Below are positions 14,101-27,400 of a stretch of DNA of 64,000 bases, piece after piece. Source of the DNA: Aphelocoma coerulescens (Eukaryota; Chordata; Aves; Passeriformes; Corvidae); NCBI RefSeq assembly GCF_041296385.1, contig NC_091013.1, positions 69,223,563 to 69,287,562 of the forward strand, read 5' to 3'. The notes under the pieces are model-generated. The model did not search any database. It was not told the DNA's origin and worked only from the letters and a program-made list of their open reading frames with translations. Numbering within the stretch: the first letter of the stretch is position 1; each line of letters begins with the position of its first letter. Position numbers and translations under genes: made by a program.

Positions 14101-17100
14101 AATCTTCTTTATAAAGCACTTGAGTTGTTTGGGTTATGTCCTGCCTGGTAACAGGGAAATTGCTGACTAGCTGCTGCTGAAGATTTCCCTGGTGTTTTCT
14201 GGACTGACATTGATGTGAAATGATGGCAAATGGTTTAAGAACTCAACATGATCATTAAAGAAGATGATCCAAAGTGCTATATATACCTAGTGCAGCCAGC
14301 TCTACACACTGCATAAATTCTTTCTGCTGAGAAGAAACTAGGAAAAGCAGGTTTCATGAGACCAAGGTAAGATGTCTTTCAGAAGAGAGTAGTAATTTAA
14401 AGTCAAAGTGATTCTTCTTGCAGTGGTACTGTAGTGGTGCTTTGTCCATTCGGATTACAGTTCATCATCCAACAGGTTGGAAACTATGAAGATGTACACT
14501 CTGAAAATGCCCAGCAAGCCTTTTAGCCATGAAGGCTGACTTCAGAGCTGACAAAAAGCAATGGTCAGAAGCTGTGTGCTTGGCCCCACTTTTGCCTGGT
14601 GAATATGGACTGCATGAGTGAGGGCCTGTGATTGCACTCACAGGAGTGTCACACATTTTGAGCTTCTCTCCCCTGGCTCTCTGTTGAGGTTCTGCCACCA
14701 TGAGATGACAGGAGGGTTTCAAGCCTGGTCCTTGAAGGGACTTCAGGACAGTAACATAGATAGCCATGACTTTTCCATCCTATTACAGCTTCTTCTACAA
14801 TTTTTTAGTTGAGAAATCCCTGAGTCCGTTACTTGCTGTCATGTTGTGGGGGGAAGCTGAGAAGGAAAACAAGAAGTAGATAAGCTGCACTAGATAGAAT
14901 ATTGGGGAAGAAATGCTACAGTGTGGTTCTGCAGATGAGCAGTCCTTACTTCTGCTATGTTTCTCCTGTTTTTGTAAGTTGGGGAGAAGACATAGCTGAG
15001 CCTTTTCTTTTTCTGCCAAGCAGACACTGGCAGAAGGCTTTGGTGGCAATGGCCTATAGTTCTGATGGTGCTACACACTGAGTTTGGCTTCAGGTAGTGG
15101 CAGGATGACTTCCTGATGGTGTCACACATCTGCTCCTGGGGTGTCCTACCTGCCTTGTGGGACCATGTTGTGTAAAGATTTTCTGCTTTTAGTTAACTGT
15201 GCTTGGCTGAAGTAGAGGAATAAACTCATTTCTTCCCATTTAATGTGACTTCAGCTCAAATAAATCAGAGTTTCTGTGCTTGAAATGCTTGGGATCACAG
15301 TATCATACAACTTCACAGTAAAAACTCTGTTCTGTTGACTTCAGTTATTTCCTAGTACGAAACGGGATGTTAGTGCAAGCTTCTTCTGAAGATTGTGTGT
15401 TCTTGCTTTAATATCACACCATTGAACAAGGTCAAATAATTTTCATTGATAAACATCTCATCTTTTTCTATATTTAAAGTAAAGATTTAGGTTCTCCTTC
15501 GGTGCTCAAGGAATATTAACTTCCTTGTCTGTATTATGCTTTTTACTCAACACTATCCAAACCCAGAACACTTTGTAAATGTATGAAAACATATCTGTAT
15601 TATAACACATTGATTAAACTGGAACAAGTCATGTGGTGGCTCTGGAATGTCCAACTGAAACCGAGCTAGGAGCTGAACCTACATGAATGTATTCCTAGGC
15701 CTAGGAGTTAAATCTATACAGCCCAAAAGCTACAAGGGTATGAACCTTCATTCCCCCTTCAGACTTAGTACATTAATTAGTCTGTTATGGCTGCTAATTA
15801 GCCCTTCCTGCATCTCAATTTCCAGTTCTGGACTTCTTAGGGATGTGATTTTTACACTTCACTGTCACCTCAGAAATGATCAATTATGTAAGTGTATGTG
15901 GTTTTGTTTTCCAGTGGACACTGGCTAAATTTCCAGATTTTTTTTAATGCTCTAGGGTATTTTAAACAGTAGTAAATACAGAATTATATTTGTTAAATGA
16001 ATTGAAGGCTGCAGATTTCAAAAGGCCAAGTGTATTGAGCATGACAGCATCTAATTGCAAATAATATGAGGGGAAGCTTTTGGACAGCAAAGCTTCCTTC
16101 TGCACCAGGTGAAGTAGGTTTCTGCCATGACTTTTGTGATGTCCTCCATGACATGAAGGACCATGTATTGTCACTTCTTAAGGGATTCAGAGTGTCTTGT
16201 GCTGGCTACCTGTGGAGTTACATCTCCGTTTCCAGTTGGAGAAGGTTAAGGCTGTAGCAGGTGATACACACAGTGACAGGTTTATAGAAATCCATGAGAG
16301 AGCAAGCAGAGAGAAGTTAGAGGTTAAATGAGTATTTGCAAACATTACACTTAACATCAAACTGTCCTTCAGAAGATCCATTGTACTCTACAGTGAGTTC
16401 ACAGTGGTCATTTTGGCTCCAGTAAATATCACCAAAAGTTTTAAGTCGTTTGTGTGTTTATCTTAGGAAGTTACAAAAAAAATACTCCGAGACGTATCTG
16501 AAACACCTTGTTTCATCCTTGGGTTTCTTGTTTTTCTTGTCAAAGGAAAAGAGTGTGTATTTCACTCTGCTGGTCATCTAGCTTGAATCCTCACTGGGCT
16601 GTGCTGAAAGGTTTCCATGGCTTTGTCTATCCGCCTGTTGCTTTTATTTCCTCTGAAAGTTACAATTTGTGCTTGTGGGTGAAAACATGCTGTCATGGTT
16701 ATTATGAATCTGTGCTCAGAAGCAAATGAAGAGCCTGATGAAGAGAAAGCATTTCCTGCCAAATGAGAAAAGAGTTAGGTCTGAGAAACAAATCCATTTT
16801 CTGACAGCCTGTGTCCCAAATGTCTCACTTCAAACCTTAGGCAGCTCCAGGCATTAACTACTGTGAATTACGATGTTGCAATTGAATTTGTCCATTTTCT
16901 TCTTTAAGTTCAGAGTAGAAAAACTCTTTAAATTAAGTGTGCTGGATCAAATCCTGAAAGGTTTGCAAAGGCTGGGCAGTGTTAACTCTTTCCCCCCATC
17001 TCTGCAGCAACAAAAATGACCCTGGCAAGTTCATTTCTGCAAAAAAGGTCATTTAGTCCTACTCCACATGAGACAACCTGTACAGGAAGAGCTCAGCGCT

Positions 17101-20100
17101 TTGTCTAGACTGTCTGCATATTTCTTGATGTGAATAAGATTTGGCCTTTATTGCTTGCTCCATCTCATCCCTATGCTATGCTTAGGGAAGCTATGATAAA
17201 GCCTCATCTGTGAGATACGAAGAGACATTATGGAGATGGCTGCTTGTGCAGTGGAGCGTGTGGTTGTTCCAGCTTCACGGTAATCTGACGCACTAGGTGA
17301 GAAAGCAGTAGCATGAAAATAGCATGTCATGTTAGTGGGAAAAAATGAGCTGCTGCTCACTGTCCCCTTCCTACCTATCAAAGTAATCCCAGTTCATCAT
17401 TTCTTGTTACCCTTTGACCTCTTGTCACACTGGTATTAAGCTTATTACGGGAATGAAATGTGTTCTGTAAACTCAGGTCAGTTCTTAATAGACAATAATT
17501 CAAATGAAGAGACACGTAATTGGTTCTAACTTACTCTAATTGACATGCTTTTCCCAGGACAACTCCAGTGCTCAGACAGCAGGAGCATGGATGTTGTTAA
17601 CCAGGGCAAGTGTGAAGGACGTCCTACTTTCGTATGTCCTGTTTTTTTCCCTGGATCAGATGCACGATAACTTTCCTCCAAGCAAAATGTCCTTCAGGTC
17701 ATGTACGTATAGACAGCTCCCACCTCAAAATCAGCCAAAAATTTCCTGCCTATCTCCATTACAGTGAATTTGAATGCTGTTACAAGCAATGACAACAGCA
17801 GCCAGTAAGTATTAGGTGACACTACAGTGCATGTGTCTGCTGTGTCTTTCAAGCATTGGTCACAGACTCCTTCCTTCCAAGTAGGCCAGTCTTAGGCCAG
17901 CAGAAAGAGTATTTAATTTTCTTCAAATTGCCATAAATTTGAAGCCCCTATATGCAGAAGTGCAGAAGACAGTATTTCTTTCATTATGTGTACTTGTAGC
18001 AATAATAGTGCACAGACTTCTTCCCTCCTTCTGGCCTGGGATATAAGTCTGAAAAAAATGTTTTAATAGAGTGCGTTGATACTGCATATTATTTTAATTT
18101 GCCATCTTAGAACTGTGCTGCCTTTAATTTATTAAATATGGAAGAACAACTATTTCTCTTAAGTTGACCAGGCAAAAGTAACATTCCTGCAGAGTGGAAA
18201 GCTTTCATGAGCTTTAACATCCTTTTTAAAAATAACTGCAGCCACTGTGCAGGTTTTTATTTATGAAAAAACTGAAAATATTTTCTTCTTCTCCATCTTA
18301 GGCTGCCTCAGACCTGCCAAAGACTCCAGTCATCTGTCAGCCAGTCATAAAAGAAAGACATTTTCTGAATGGAATGCAGATACTGGTTTCCTACACAAGA
18401 ACAGTCAAAAAGCACATGTTCCTACTAAGCTAATAAGTTTTGATGGTATATGTTTTTAAGCCTGTTTCTGAAAAGCATTTAGGGTAATTCTAACAATTCA
18501 AAAAACAGTTGAACATCATCTACTGGGTTTTTTCCCTCCTGAAAGTCCCCTGCCTGCCTTAATATTTAAAATGTGTCTCAATTCCCATAGTTTATGTAGG
18601 CATCCTAATAACTGAGGGGAAAATTTTTCTAGATCTTTAGGACATCTTCTGGGATCATTATTTTAATCTCAGGGAGTTTTGTTTATTTTATATGGTGACA
18701 AATGCACTTTCTTCTAGACTGCATGCACAGATTTTAATCTGCTGTAGTGCACTGGGTTTCAGCCATTTCCTCACTGCAAATGAATAATGAATAAGCTGTG
18801 GTTTGAAAGCTAATGGTTCAAGATGAAATCAGAATCTCATTGCAACATGGATGATATTCATTTGTCATCTCCATGGAAACATCTATTTATCAAGACACTG
18901 CAGCTAAGACTGTAACAAGAAAGTAAGCAATTGTTGGAATGCAGGGCTTTTGCTGGGAAGCAGACTTAGCAAACAAAAGATAGCATTACGCAGGACTGTG
19001 GCATTATTTTTGAAATTGGTGATTTGTTTTTAGAATACATAAATCTTTCACCCTGAAGGATGTGGATTTTGCTGTGTTTTGAAATGTTGAAAAATACCAG
19101 TAGAATGAGGAACAAAAAGCATAAATATCCTGAGCAATCTCTCCCATAGTCACCTGTTGTGGTCTGTGTGCTCTCAGGAAATTCCAAAGCTACAGAATTG
19201 CATGTCTCCCTGTATTCAAAGTACAGCAACGCATGTGCCCTGCATATAACATCACAAATATAAACTTAACTGAATTTAACAGCTAGTGCTTTTGCAACAG
19301 AAAGAATTTTTTGTGAGGTACATCAAACTTCCTTAAAACACAGTGAGAATCTTTTAGTGAGAAATAGGGGACTTGTGGAAAAGGCCCAAAGGTATAGTAG
19401 GTATCATTCCTCAGGACTGGGCTCACTCTTTCTTCTCTCAGACAGATTATTCTTTTCTCATTTAAGTAGTCACAGTAGTGCTATCCTGAAACACTGTTTA
19501 ATATGTCATTTCATAACAGGCTTGAGTTTTTAGTTTTATGGATGTAAGCAGTGGCTCAATACTATTTTTTTGGTACTCTTAAGACAGCCTTCACTGTGTG
19601 CCAGAAGGTAAGCTCGGAGCTTGTGAGGCAACAGAAAGAGAATGAAAAGCTTTTTTTCTAACTTTTGTTTATGGTGTGTTTCAGCTTTTTGAATCAGGGA
19701 AGAACTTTCCTGAGCTCCTGGGTGATGCTCTCCCCCAGGAATGCCACATGCCCTTGCTGGGGCAGGTGATGCAGAAAGGAAAACAGCGTTTTCTTCCCTC
19801 TAGAGTTTGACGGAAGTTTCCACAGCTAGATGAAATGGTTACTGCTCTTCCTCGGGAGCATGGTCAGGAATAGTTTGGCCTCTGGGACAGGTAGTCAAGA
19901 CAGATAGCTTTGTAATGTGATGTCCAAGTACAGTGGTTGAGGAAAGGGATTGTTGGGGGTGAGACTTGTTTCTGGTAAATTGTGGACACATAGCCTGTTC
20001 CGTTATTTACTTCTGCTCCAGTTTTGTTTATGAAAGGGACTTGCACTAAGGTTGGCTTTGGTTTTGTCTTCTTTTTAAGGGAATGAACTATTTTGAAGCA

Positions 20101-20679
20101 TGTTCTTAGCCTCCTTTTAGAGTTTTGGCCTCTAAACCTATGCAAGGTCTGTTTATCACCCTTTACAATTCGTTATAAAAATCAGGATTTTAAGAATAAA
20201 ATAGTCAACTTGATTTTGCAGAATAGTTACTATGTGTATGGCCATCCCACAAACGAGGCATACATTTACTTCCAGCATGTTAGCAGTCCTTGTGACAGGG
20301 AAGCATACTTATGTTTATAAAAATGGTGCAATTTATTGGTTACACAAAGTATGTCTGATTGTGTGTACACTTGAATTGATGTTGTCTGGCCATGTTGATG
20401 ATGTTCTCCTGTAGTGCCTCTTGTCCCATGCTACTATGGAGAAGGAAGGTGCTTCAGCAGGACCTGATTGTTAGCTCCAATTGTCAAATATACCCTCTCC
20501 AATTAATTCACAAGTGCAGAATATTCTTTCACTATCTGAGAGCAAAAAAAAAAATAGATGAAGAGTAAGAAGTGAGACAACAAGGTGGGAGTAAGGCAAT
20601 TGAGGCAGCAGATATTAATGGGAAAAAGAGTAAGAGTGGGAGGGTGATGACAGGAGAAAGTGAAATGAAGGGGAAAAAA
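11191..20679 (+). other. Intron segment, no gene seen
   Basis: Apart from the MIR-like relic there is a small AT-rich TTCTATTA/TTAATAATAA repeat near 11400-11440, an A-rich tract near 12430-12457, and an unexplained high-complexity patch at about 13670-13920. No exon signature was recognised. Confidence 0.6.
13338..13520 (-). mobile_element. Ancient MIR-like (CORE-SINE) relic
   Basis: The core ATCTCCATTTTACAGA (13395-13410), preceded by TATAAAGTCATTTCAGAGAT and followed by CATGGAGAGATGAAATGCAG and then GTACCCAGGCTCCCA, follows the order of an inverted MIR element. It is heavily diverged, as expected for a SINE that predates birds. No tRNA-type promoter boxes remain intact. Confidence 0.55.
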
Positions 20680-20893
20680 AATCACAAAATCACAGAATTG
20701 TTGAGTCTGGAAGACACTACTCAAGGCCATCTGGACCAACTCCCCTGCTCAGGCAGGGTCACCCAGAGCAGTCTGCCCAGGACTTTTTAGTGTCCAGATG
20801 GCTTTTTAGTGTTGGAGGCTGGAGACTCTTATCAACCTGCCTGTGCCTAGTGCTCAGTCACCCTCACATTAAAATCTTTTTCCTGATGTTCAG
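20680..20893 (-). mobile_element. CR1 LINE fragment, internally deleted
   Basis: It begins with the CR1 tail (AATCACAAAATCACAGAATTG) and GTCTGGAAGACACTACTCAA. It continues through a TGCTCAGGCAGGGTCACCCAGAGCAG block and ends at the ACATTAAAATCTTTTTCCTG / ATGTTCAG block. The middle is shorter and more altered than in other copies. It lies about 300 bases upstream of the CpG island. Confidence 0.8.
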
Positions 20894-20989
20894 AAAAAAA
20901 ATGAGAAAGTGTGAAGAATAAATTCATGCTATGAGTGGGGAAAAAAAATGAAAAAAGAAAAGCAAAGCTTGGGTGATTGCCCACAGGCA

Positions 20990-21015
20990 AGCTTAGCTTT
21001 AAGAAAAGCTAAGTT
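20990..21015 (+). repeat. Short perfect hairpin
   Basis: CTTAGCTTT (20992-21000) and AAAGCTAAG (21005-21013) form a 9-bp perfect stem with a 4-base AAGA loop, extendable by a wobble and an A-T pair. It lies between a CR1 fragment and the CpG island. Confidence 0.8.
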
Positions 21016-21186
21016 CATGCACCTGAAGTGTCAGAAAGGGAGAAAAGCTTTCTCTTGGATTTCTCACCCTTAAAAAACCAGAAGTCGCCAGTTTTGAAGT
21101 TCACCAATGAAAGCTTCATTGAGGATGTAGGAGAGTTCACTTCCGATCCTTGTTTCCCCTTCATTTCTCCATTTATTCGCTGTTCT

Positions 21187-21480
21187 GCCCCGTGAGCCTG
21201 TCTGGATCTCAAGATGCCGAGTGTGCCGCCGTCAGTGTGTGCTCCCGGGCGCGGCGCGGGGCCGAGGCTCCCCCGTGCGTGCGAGCGGGGCGCGGCAGCG
21301 GCGCTGCGCTCCTGCCTCCGTGCGGCACCGCGCTGCTCCGCCCGCCTGCCGACAGCGGCTCTGCCTTCACCGCAGCGCTCCAGCGCCGCAACGCTGGCTC
21401 CTCACGCCAGCTAAGCTAACGCAAGGACGCGGTGATCCGAGCAAGTGCGGCACGCGTCGCCGCGCGTTTGGGGTCTGCTC
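21187..21480. promoter_or_regulatory. Intragenic CpG island, candidate internal promoter
   Basis: About 300 bases with very high GC and roughly forty CpG dinucleotides by eye, in an intron otherwise AT-rich and CpG-poor. It contains GC-box-like motifs (CCGCCC near 21338, GGGCGCGGC near 21247) and CpG-dense stretches such as GCACGCGTCGCCGCGCG near 21450. The edges are abrupt: AT-rich sequence resumes by 21485. CpG islands of this density in bird genomes usually mark unmethylated promoters. No TATA box is evident and direction cannot be settled. On the + strand possible first-exon donors are AAG|GTAGAC at 21666 and CCT|GTAAGT at 21926. All frames here are open because stop codons are scarce in GC-rich DNA, so the short frames are not evidence of coding. 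It could serve an alternative DCLK1 transcript, an antisense or intronic lncRNA, or be an orphan enhancer island. Confidence 0.75.
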
Positions 21481-24400
21481 TGGGTAGTTAAAATTGAATG
21501 AAGACCTCTGGAGCCGCTGCAGACGGACCAGGAAGTGTTTAGCCTCATTTGGAGGCAGTATTCATTTCTCTGAATATTCACGGCTGGTGCGGAGGCAGGG
21601 CAAGGCTGCTACCTGCCATTAGTGTGATGAATTAATCCTGAAGTGGCTACTGATGAATTCAGCAAGGTAGACAGTAATCTTTGCACAGGGAATATTTTAG
21701 AAGATGCCCCAGATAGTAACTTGGATCTTTATGTTCTCCTAAGCCTTCACGTTGGTTGAGTCATTGTGCCATTTAAGTGTGGGTGGCTTTTCCCCACATG
21801 AATATTTTTTCATTAACTTCTGGGTCTCTTTAAAAGAATTAATACATTACCTGATCAAGTTTGTGTTTGCAGAAACAAGTTCTAATGTGCTCTGGAGGAT
21901 CTTTGGCTATGTCTTACGAATTCCTGTAAGTGCTCTCTTCCGGTGTTGTGTCTCTATTTTGTCACCCTTCCACACTGATTCACAGGTTTAGGAAGTGTTA
22001 AGACAATTAGGGATGATGAGTAAATGTATTTGCAAAGGTTAACTAGAGGTTTTTATTGACACAGTAAGCTATTACGTCTGTCAGCAGTGAGACACCTTGA
22101 AAATTATTCAAAACACTTAAAGGTGTGCTCTTTCTCTGAACTGCCTTTTCTGAAATCTGTCTCTTTCCATTCAAGGGTCTTCTGTTCATGAATTTAGCTT
22201 TCATGAATACATTCCCTCTGTGTGTAATGGCAGGTAAAGAGAAATATTATTTATTATATCTTTGTTTAAAAGGAGTATACCCAAATCATGAATTGCCAAG
22301 TAAAAAGACCTATAAAGCATTTTTCTGGATCCTAAGACTGGCCTTATACAGATCCATCACTGGTGGTGCTAAAATCTCTGGCTCCTACTGTGAGCTTATT
22401 CTGGGTCGTTGTAGGTTATTTCTGTACCAGGTTACTGCTCTGAAGTAGGCATTTTGTATGATTTCAGGTTCATTTTTCTTATAAGAAGGGAAAGCATGAT
22501 GACAGCCTTTTGGTTTCAGCAAAGAAGGGTGATACTAAAGGCTAATCATCTTGAACAAAAGGCAGAGGAACTACCTCTAGAAAAAAATGCGAAGGGGAGG
22601 AAGGACGTATCTTTGGCAATTGTAGAGTTACATTTGTTTTAAATGATTGGGAAAACTCAAATTATGTTTGAGATATTTTTGGCTTAGTGAATCTGTTGCT
22701 TGTTATAAATTTGATAGAAAATTGTAATTATGTAGCTAACATAAACCAAATGTTTCTCATATACATTGTTGTTTAACTTGCATTGAGAAGAGTGAGGATG
22801 CGTGTGGCAGCACTCTGCAAGCGTGGCTGTGAAAGTGATTTTTCTGTGTTCATATTCCCCTTTTTCAGGTTTTCCTTTAACCAATAAAAAGACTTAAATT
22901 TGGATTTCAACATCAAGTTATTAATGCACTATCTTTTAAGAAAGAAAAGCCTCTCTTTTTTTTTTTTTTTGTTAAGCACTACCTGCACTTGCTGAAAGGA
23001 ATTAACAACACTTCCAAACTAATGAAACCAGTTGGAGTAATTGGAGCCTTGCCATTAATATGAGAGTGCTTATCCCCTGTCACGTGCCTAATGTTTGTGA
23101 ATATCATTCAAGGACTCCTTGAATAGTCCCAAGACTAAGACTGGCTCATAATTACTTCCATCCCCATCAGAGTGTGTCACCATCTGTGACTGTGTGGGCT
23201 GTGTATTCAGTTCCTTCTTTCTGCTTTTGCCTCACTTGGTAATTATGTTTTTTTTAATGTTGCACAAATGACACAGCTTCAACAATTAGCATATCCACAG
23301 CTCTATCTTTGTTCTCAAGTGGTTAAGATACCTTTTCCTCTGCTTTGCTTCTGAGCTGGCAACCTACTTCTTTCAATTTTTCAGTTAACAAAAAAAACCA
23401 AAAACTCTGCAAAACACCACCACCAAAACCATATGCAAGCACAGGAGAGAGATTCAGGCTATGAAATTTCACAGATACACCTAAATTTAGAAAAGATAAC
23501 CTGTTTGGACAAACCATAATTTTATTATTTTTCTTTTCTTACAGGCCAGACATTTTCTGGTTCATTATGTTGGCAGCTACAAATAGATCCTGGAACCTTT
23601 AGATCTGTTTATATTGATACATGTGGGATGTGTAGAGACAGGTATATGGACAGAACTTCATTTCCTGGGTTGTTCTGAATGCAAACAATGAAGTTGGGTG
23701 CCGTGTGGAGATTGGCTGTCATGGGGATCTGGCCCTTTGTGCTGCAGAAAAGCATCAGTAAATGAAAAGGAAATTCAGAAACACAGCAAGGTGTTATCAC
23801 AGCTGAAATCGCTTTTGGTGCAAATTTCCCTTCCCAACACGGTGCTGTTTTCTGGTATTATATTTTTCTTTTGAACTTACCTGTGCCTAGCAGCCATCTG
23901 AATTGCAAATGCACTAAATTCTCCTACATTTTGTAATGTGACTTCTTTCATGTTGCTTTATCACATCATTCCCTATGAGATGTAGGATCTCACAAGTAAA
24001 GGATTTGTAGCTGTAGGCTATTAAGTTTGAGTTCATAACAGGTAGTAGGATCAGAACACAGGGAATACAATTCAAATGATTACGAAGTTTTGTAAGGAAC
24101 AGCCTAACAGATTAATAACTTGCTGGGCTTCTGCACCTCCAGTTCAACAAGTTATTTGGGGCTGCACTGCCTGAGCATAGATTGCTTCATCATTTTGATT
24201 TCATTTGGGGTTCAAATTCTTCAAATGTGTGTTAAATAACATAACATTTCCAAATGCATCTGGCAGATATTTTTGGTATGGCTTTTGCATGTGAGCAGTG
24301 CTGCACTGCCAGCAGAGATGTGCATCTGTATCGGGGTGTCAGTTTGATATATCTAATTATATCAAAAATAATCAAAACAAATTCCTTTGGTACTTACTGC

Positions 24401-27400
24401 ATCTCCATGTGTTTCCTCTAAGCTATGCTACAGATTAAAATAAGTCAACCTAAGGGTGCACAGATGAAATTAAGCATGAATGCAATGCTTTTGGCTTGTG
24501 CAATTTATAAATACACAGCAGTCAGCTTAGTGATGAATGTGGAAGGGTTACATGGCAGCAAAAAAATTTCATTTACATTTTCTTAGTCAACAAGTAGTTT
24601 TGAAAATATGGTACCAGTATATTGTAATAATTTTAATCTTAAAATTAATGGCTCTGGATATTGATTCTTTGTAAAAGTATCTCCTTTCACAATTTGTAGC
24701 TTAAATATTTAAAAAAGTTTTTTCTAGCAAAATAGAAAGGATTCTGATGGAATTATTTTCTATGCCATCATACTAGAGCTTTCAGATGTGTTTGAGGAAC
24801 CTCCTCTTCAACTCTCATTGTAACACTAATTTATTATATGTTTTGCTGTCAGGGATTTATCTGAAACTTACACTGATTACATCTTTTTGTGTAGGTACAT
24901 CTTAGCAGGTTCCTTTTTAAGTCTCAAATATTTCAGTAGTCAGTTGTGACTCTGTGTATCAGCTTTTTCCAAGTGTTGATCTGAGGTTTTTGCTTGCTTT
25001 CTTTGTTGTCATATCTAATCCTGATGGTTCACATCATATTAATGGATTTATAAACTCTTGCTTATTTTTTGCTTGCTAGATTTAGTAATGTCTCAGGATT
25101 TGACTCACAAGCAACAGGCCGTGTTCCAGTAAGAAACTCTTACATGAGAAAGCAATCTCCATGTTCAGCATGCCTGAGAAATCTCAGCAGTTGTGGCATC
25201 TGCCTGTGATGTGGAGACAGTGTTCTGACCAAGGTGTTTCTTCACAGAGCTGGGCTTAAAATTCCAGGTTTTTGTGATTATTGCCTGTGTCTGCTCTCTC
25301 TTCATCCGTAAGCTTTTGAACTCTTTCACATTGTAAATTTCTGTAGGTTGGATTGTCTCGCTGCATTTTCTACCTTTGCTGCTCTGTCCTGAAGAGCCAC
25401 AGCCCAGGGAGAATGGCAGTTACAAGAATCACTCCACCAGAATGCAGGTTACACATGTAGACCATGGTTACATTGCTTAGTGTTTTTTCTGAACAGTACA
25501 GTCTTTGTCAATGGCAATACCTTGAATTTGTAATAGTTACTAGCAAGAAAAATTCCCTGATTAATTTCCCAAGAAATGCTCTTGGGGAAATAAATAATTT
25601 GAACAGTGGCTTTGCTACATAGACACTTATATATTAATATTAATGTTTATTTAACATGCTCTCCATCCATCTTGTTAACATCTGTTGTAATAATGGAAAT
25701 TATTGCCAAATAGTTTCAAGAGTGATGGAAACAAGATAGCGTGCATCTGAATGTGTGTTTGGATTGGATTTTAAATTTATTGTCTGTATTCTGCACTTAG
25801 AAGAAAAGCAGTCTCTCAATTTTCACTTTTCTTGATCATGAAGAGCTTTAATGGTTGAAATAATTTGATCTGGTTATTGAAAGGATTATTATTATTGTTA
25901 AGCCCAGCCAACCCTCTGGAATTTGTGGAAGGTGTTTAGCTGTTTGAGCTTTTGCATTTTTGTGCTATTTTATTGCCCTTATCGTTACACGAAATGCTAC
26001 ATTATCAGCATACTTGTGTTGTTTTTGTACTGGTTCCAGCTGCAGTGTGGGGCGACTTGTTGAAACCTTGACATCTGTTTTCCCTTTTCCTCCTTTTTTT
26101 GCAAACTTCAACCATGTTGCTCTTTTTCAGTGTAGCACGCTGAGCCTTAAGTTAGGATATGCAGCCAAAAGCCATCACACATCTCAGCTACATTTCAGTT
26201 TATGATGGAGTGCTGTCCTGCATGCATTTTATTAATGATTATGCCTGAAAGAAATGGAGTTTATGGCATTATCACCAGAGTCCACCATCAGCCAGTAAGC
26301 TAACACAAGAAAATTGTGTCATGGATTTTAAGGTGATGCACTGGGATTTTGGAATTAAAATGCTTCCAAATAAGGGAAAATAGCTCTCCCACCTCTAAAT
26401 GCATTTGGATAGCTCTATATTTTTTGCACAGTCCATCTGCTACTTGAAATCGGTGGTTGAAATCTGGTTCTGCTGCAGGCACAAGGTGTGATGAGTTCAG
26501 TTCAGATATTAACTCTTACAAATTTCATGCTTCAGCCTGCTTCTGTAGTGCACACTGTCTTTCTCACAAGAACAAGAAAGCCAGAAATATTCCCACACTT
26601 GACAAAGGTGTACTAAGGCAGGTTGCTCTGAGTTGAAAGACAAAAGAAAATCTTGTATTTAGAGGTCTTTCAAGAAACTGCTCCTGGAATGCCACCTAAT
26701 GTCGTGGTAGTCTCTAAATTGGATGCTTTTGTAATGGTGTGTAGACTATAACTTTGAGCTTTTCATGTATCAGTCAGTGATGTATATAATATAATTTCTG
26801 TTATAGAGGAATTGCAGTATCTAAAGCAAAATTTCCAATCGAAGATTTCCATCTGGATTTGGATCCAGACAGCTAGTAAATTTTATTTGGACCAATTCCC
26901 AGATAAGCTGTGTTTTCTGCAGTCTCCAAGGGAAGGTTGTGTGATCTCCCAGTGTCTCAGAAAATGATTGCAGCTTGCTCCCACAATTCCCAAGCTGGGG
27001 AGGTAGAGAGCAGCATCTGGCCAGCCAAGCAGAGCAGGACCCAGCTCACAACCTCCTGCGGAGCAGAACTTCACAAAAATAAGCAGACCTCTAAAAAAAA
27101 ATACATAGTGGATGGAGGTAAAAATTAATCAAATGCTTCTCTTCTAACAGTTAATTCAAGGATTCATACTTGCCTTATAGCATGAGTTTGATAGATCTCT
27201 TAATTGAACATGGAAATAAGAGTGTTGTACACTTTTGGATAAAATGGTGAGAGTGTCTTTTTTTGGAAAATTGTATTGATTTCAGGGAGAAATTGCAATC
27301 AGAAGGCTTTACTGGTGTGCAGGAATCTTGAAAAAGCTGATTTTGAGAAACATGGATTATGTGCACCGTATTTTCGATATTTATGAACTAATTGCAGTAA

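Noticed and set aside
21150..21487. Several overlapping open frames in the CpG island (Ala/Arg/Pro-rich)
   Set aside because: Three + frames and a minus frame are open over the same GC-rich DNA. That is the effect of few stop codons, not coding evidence.
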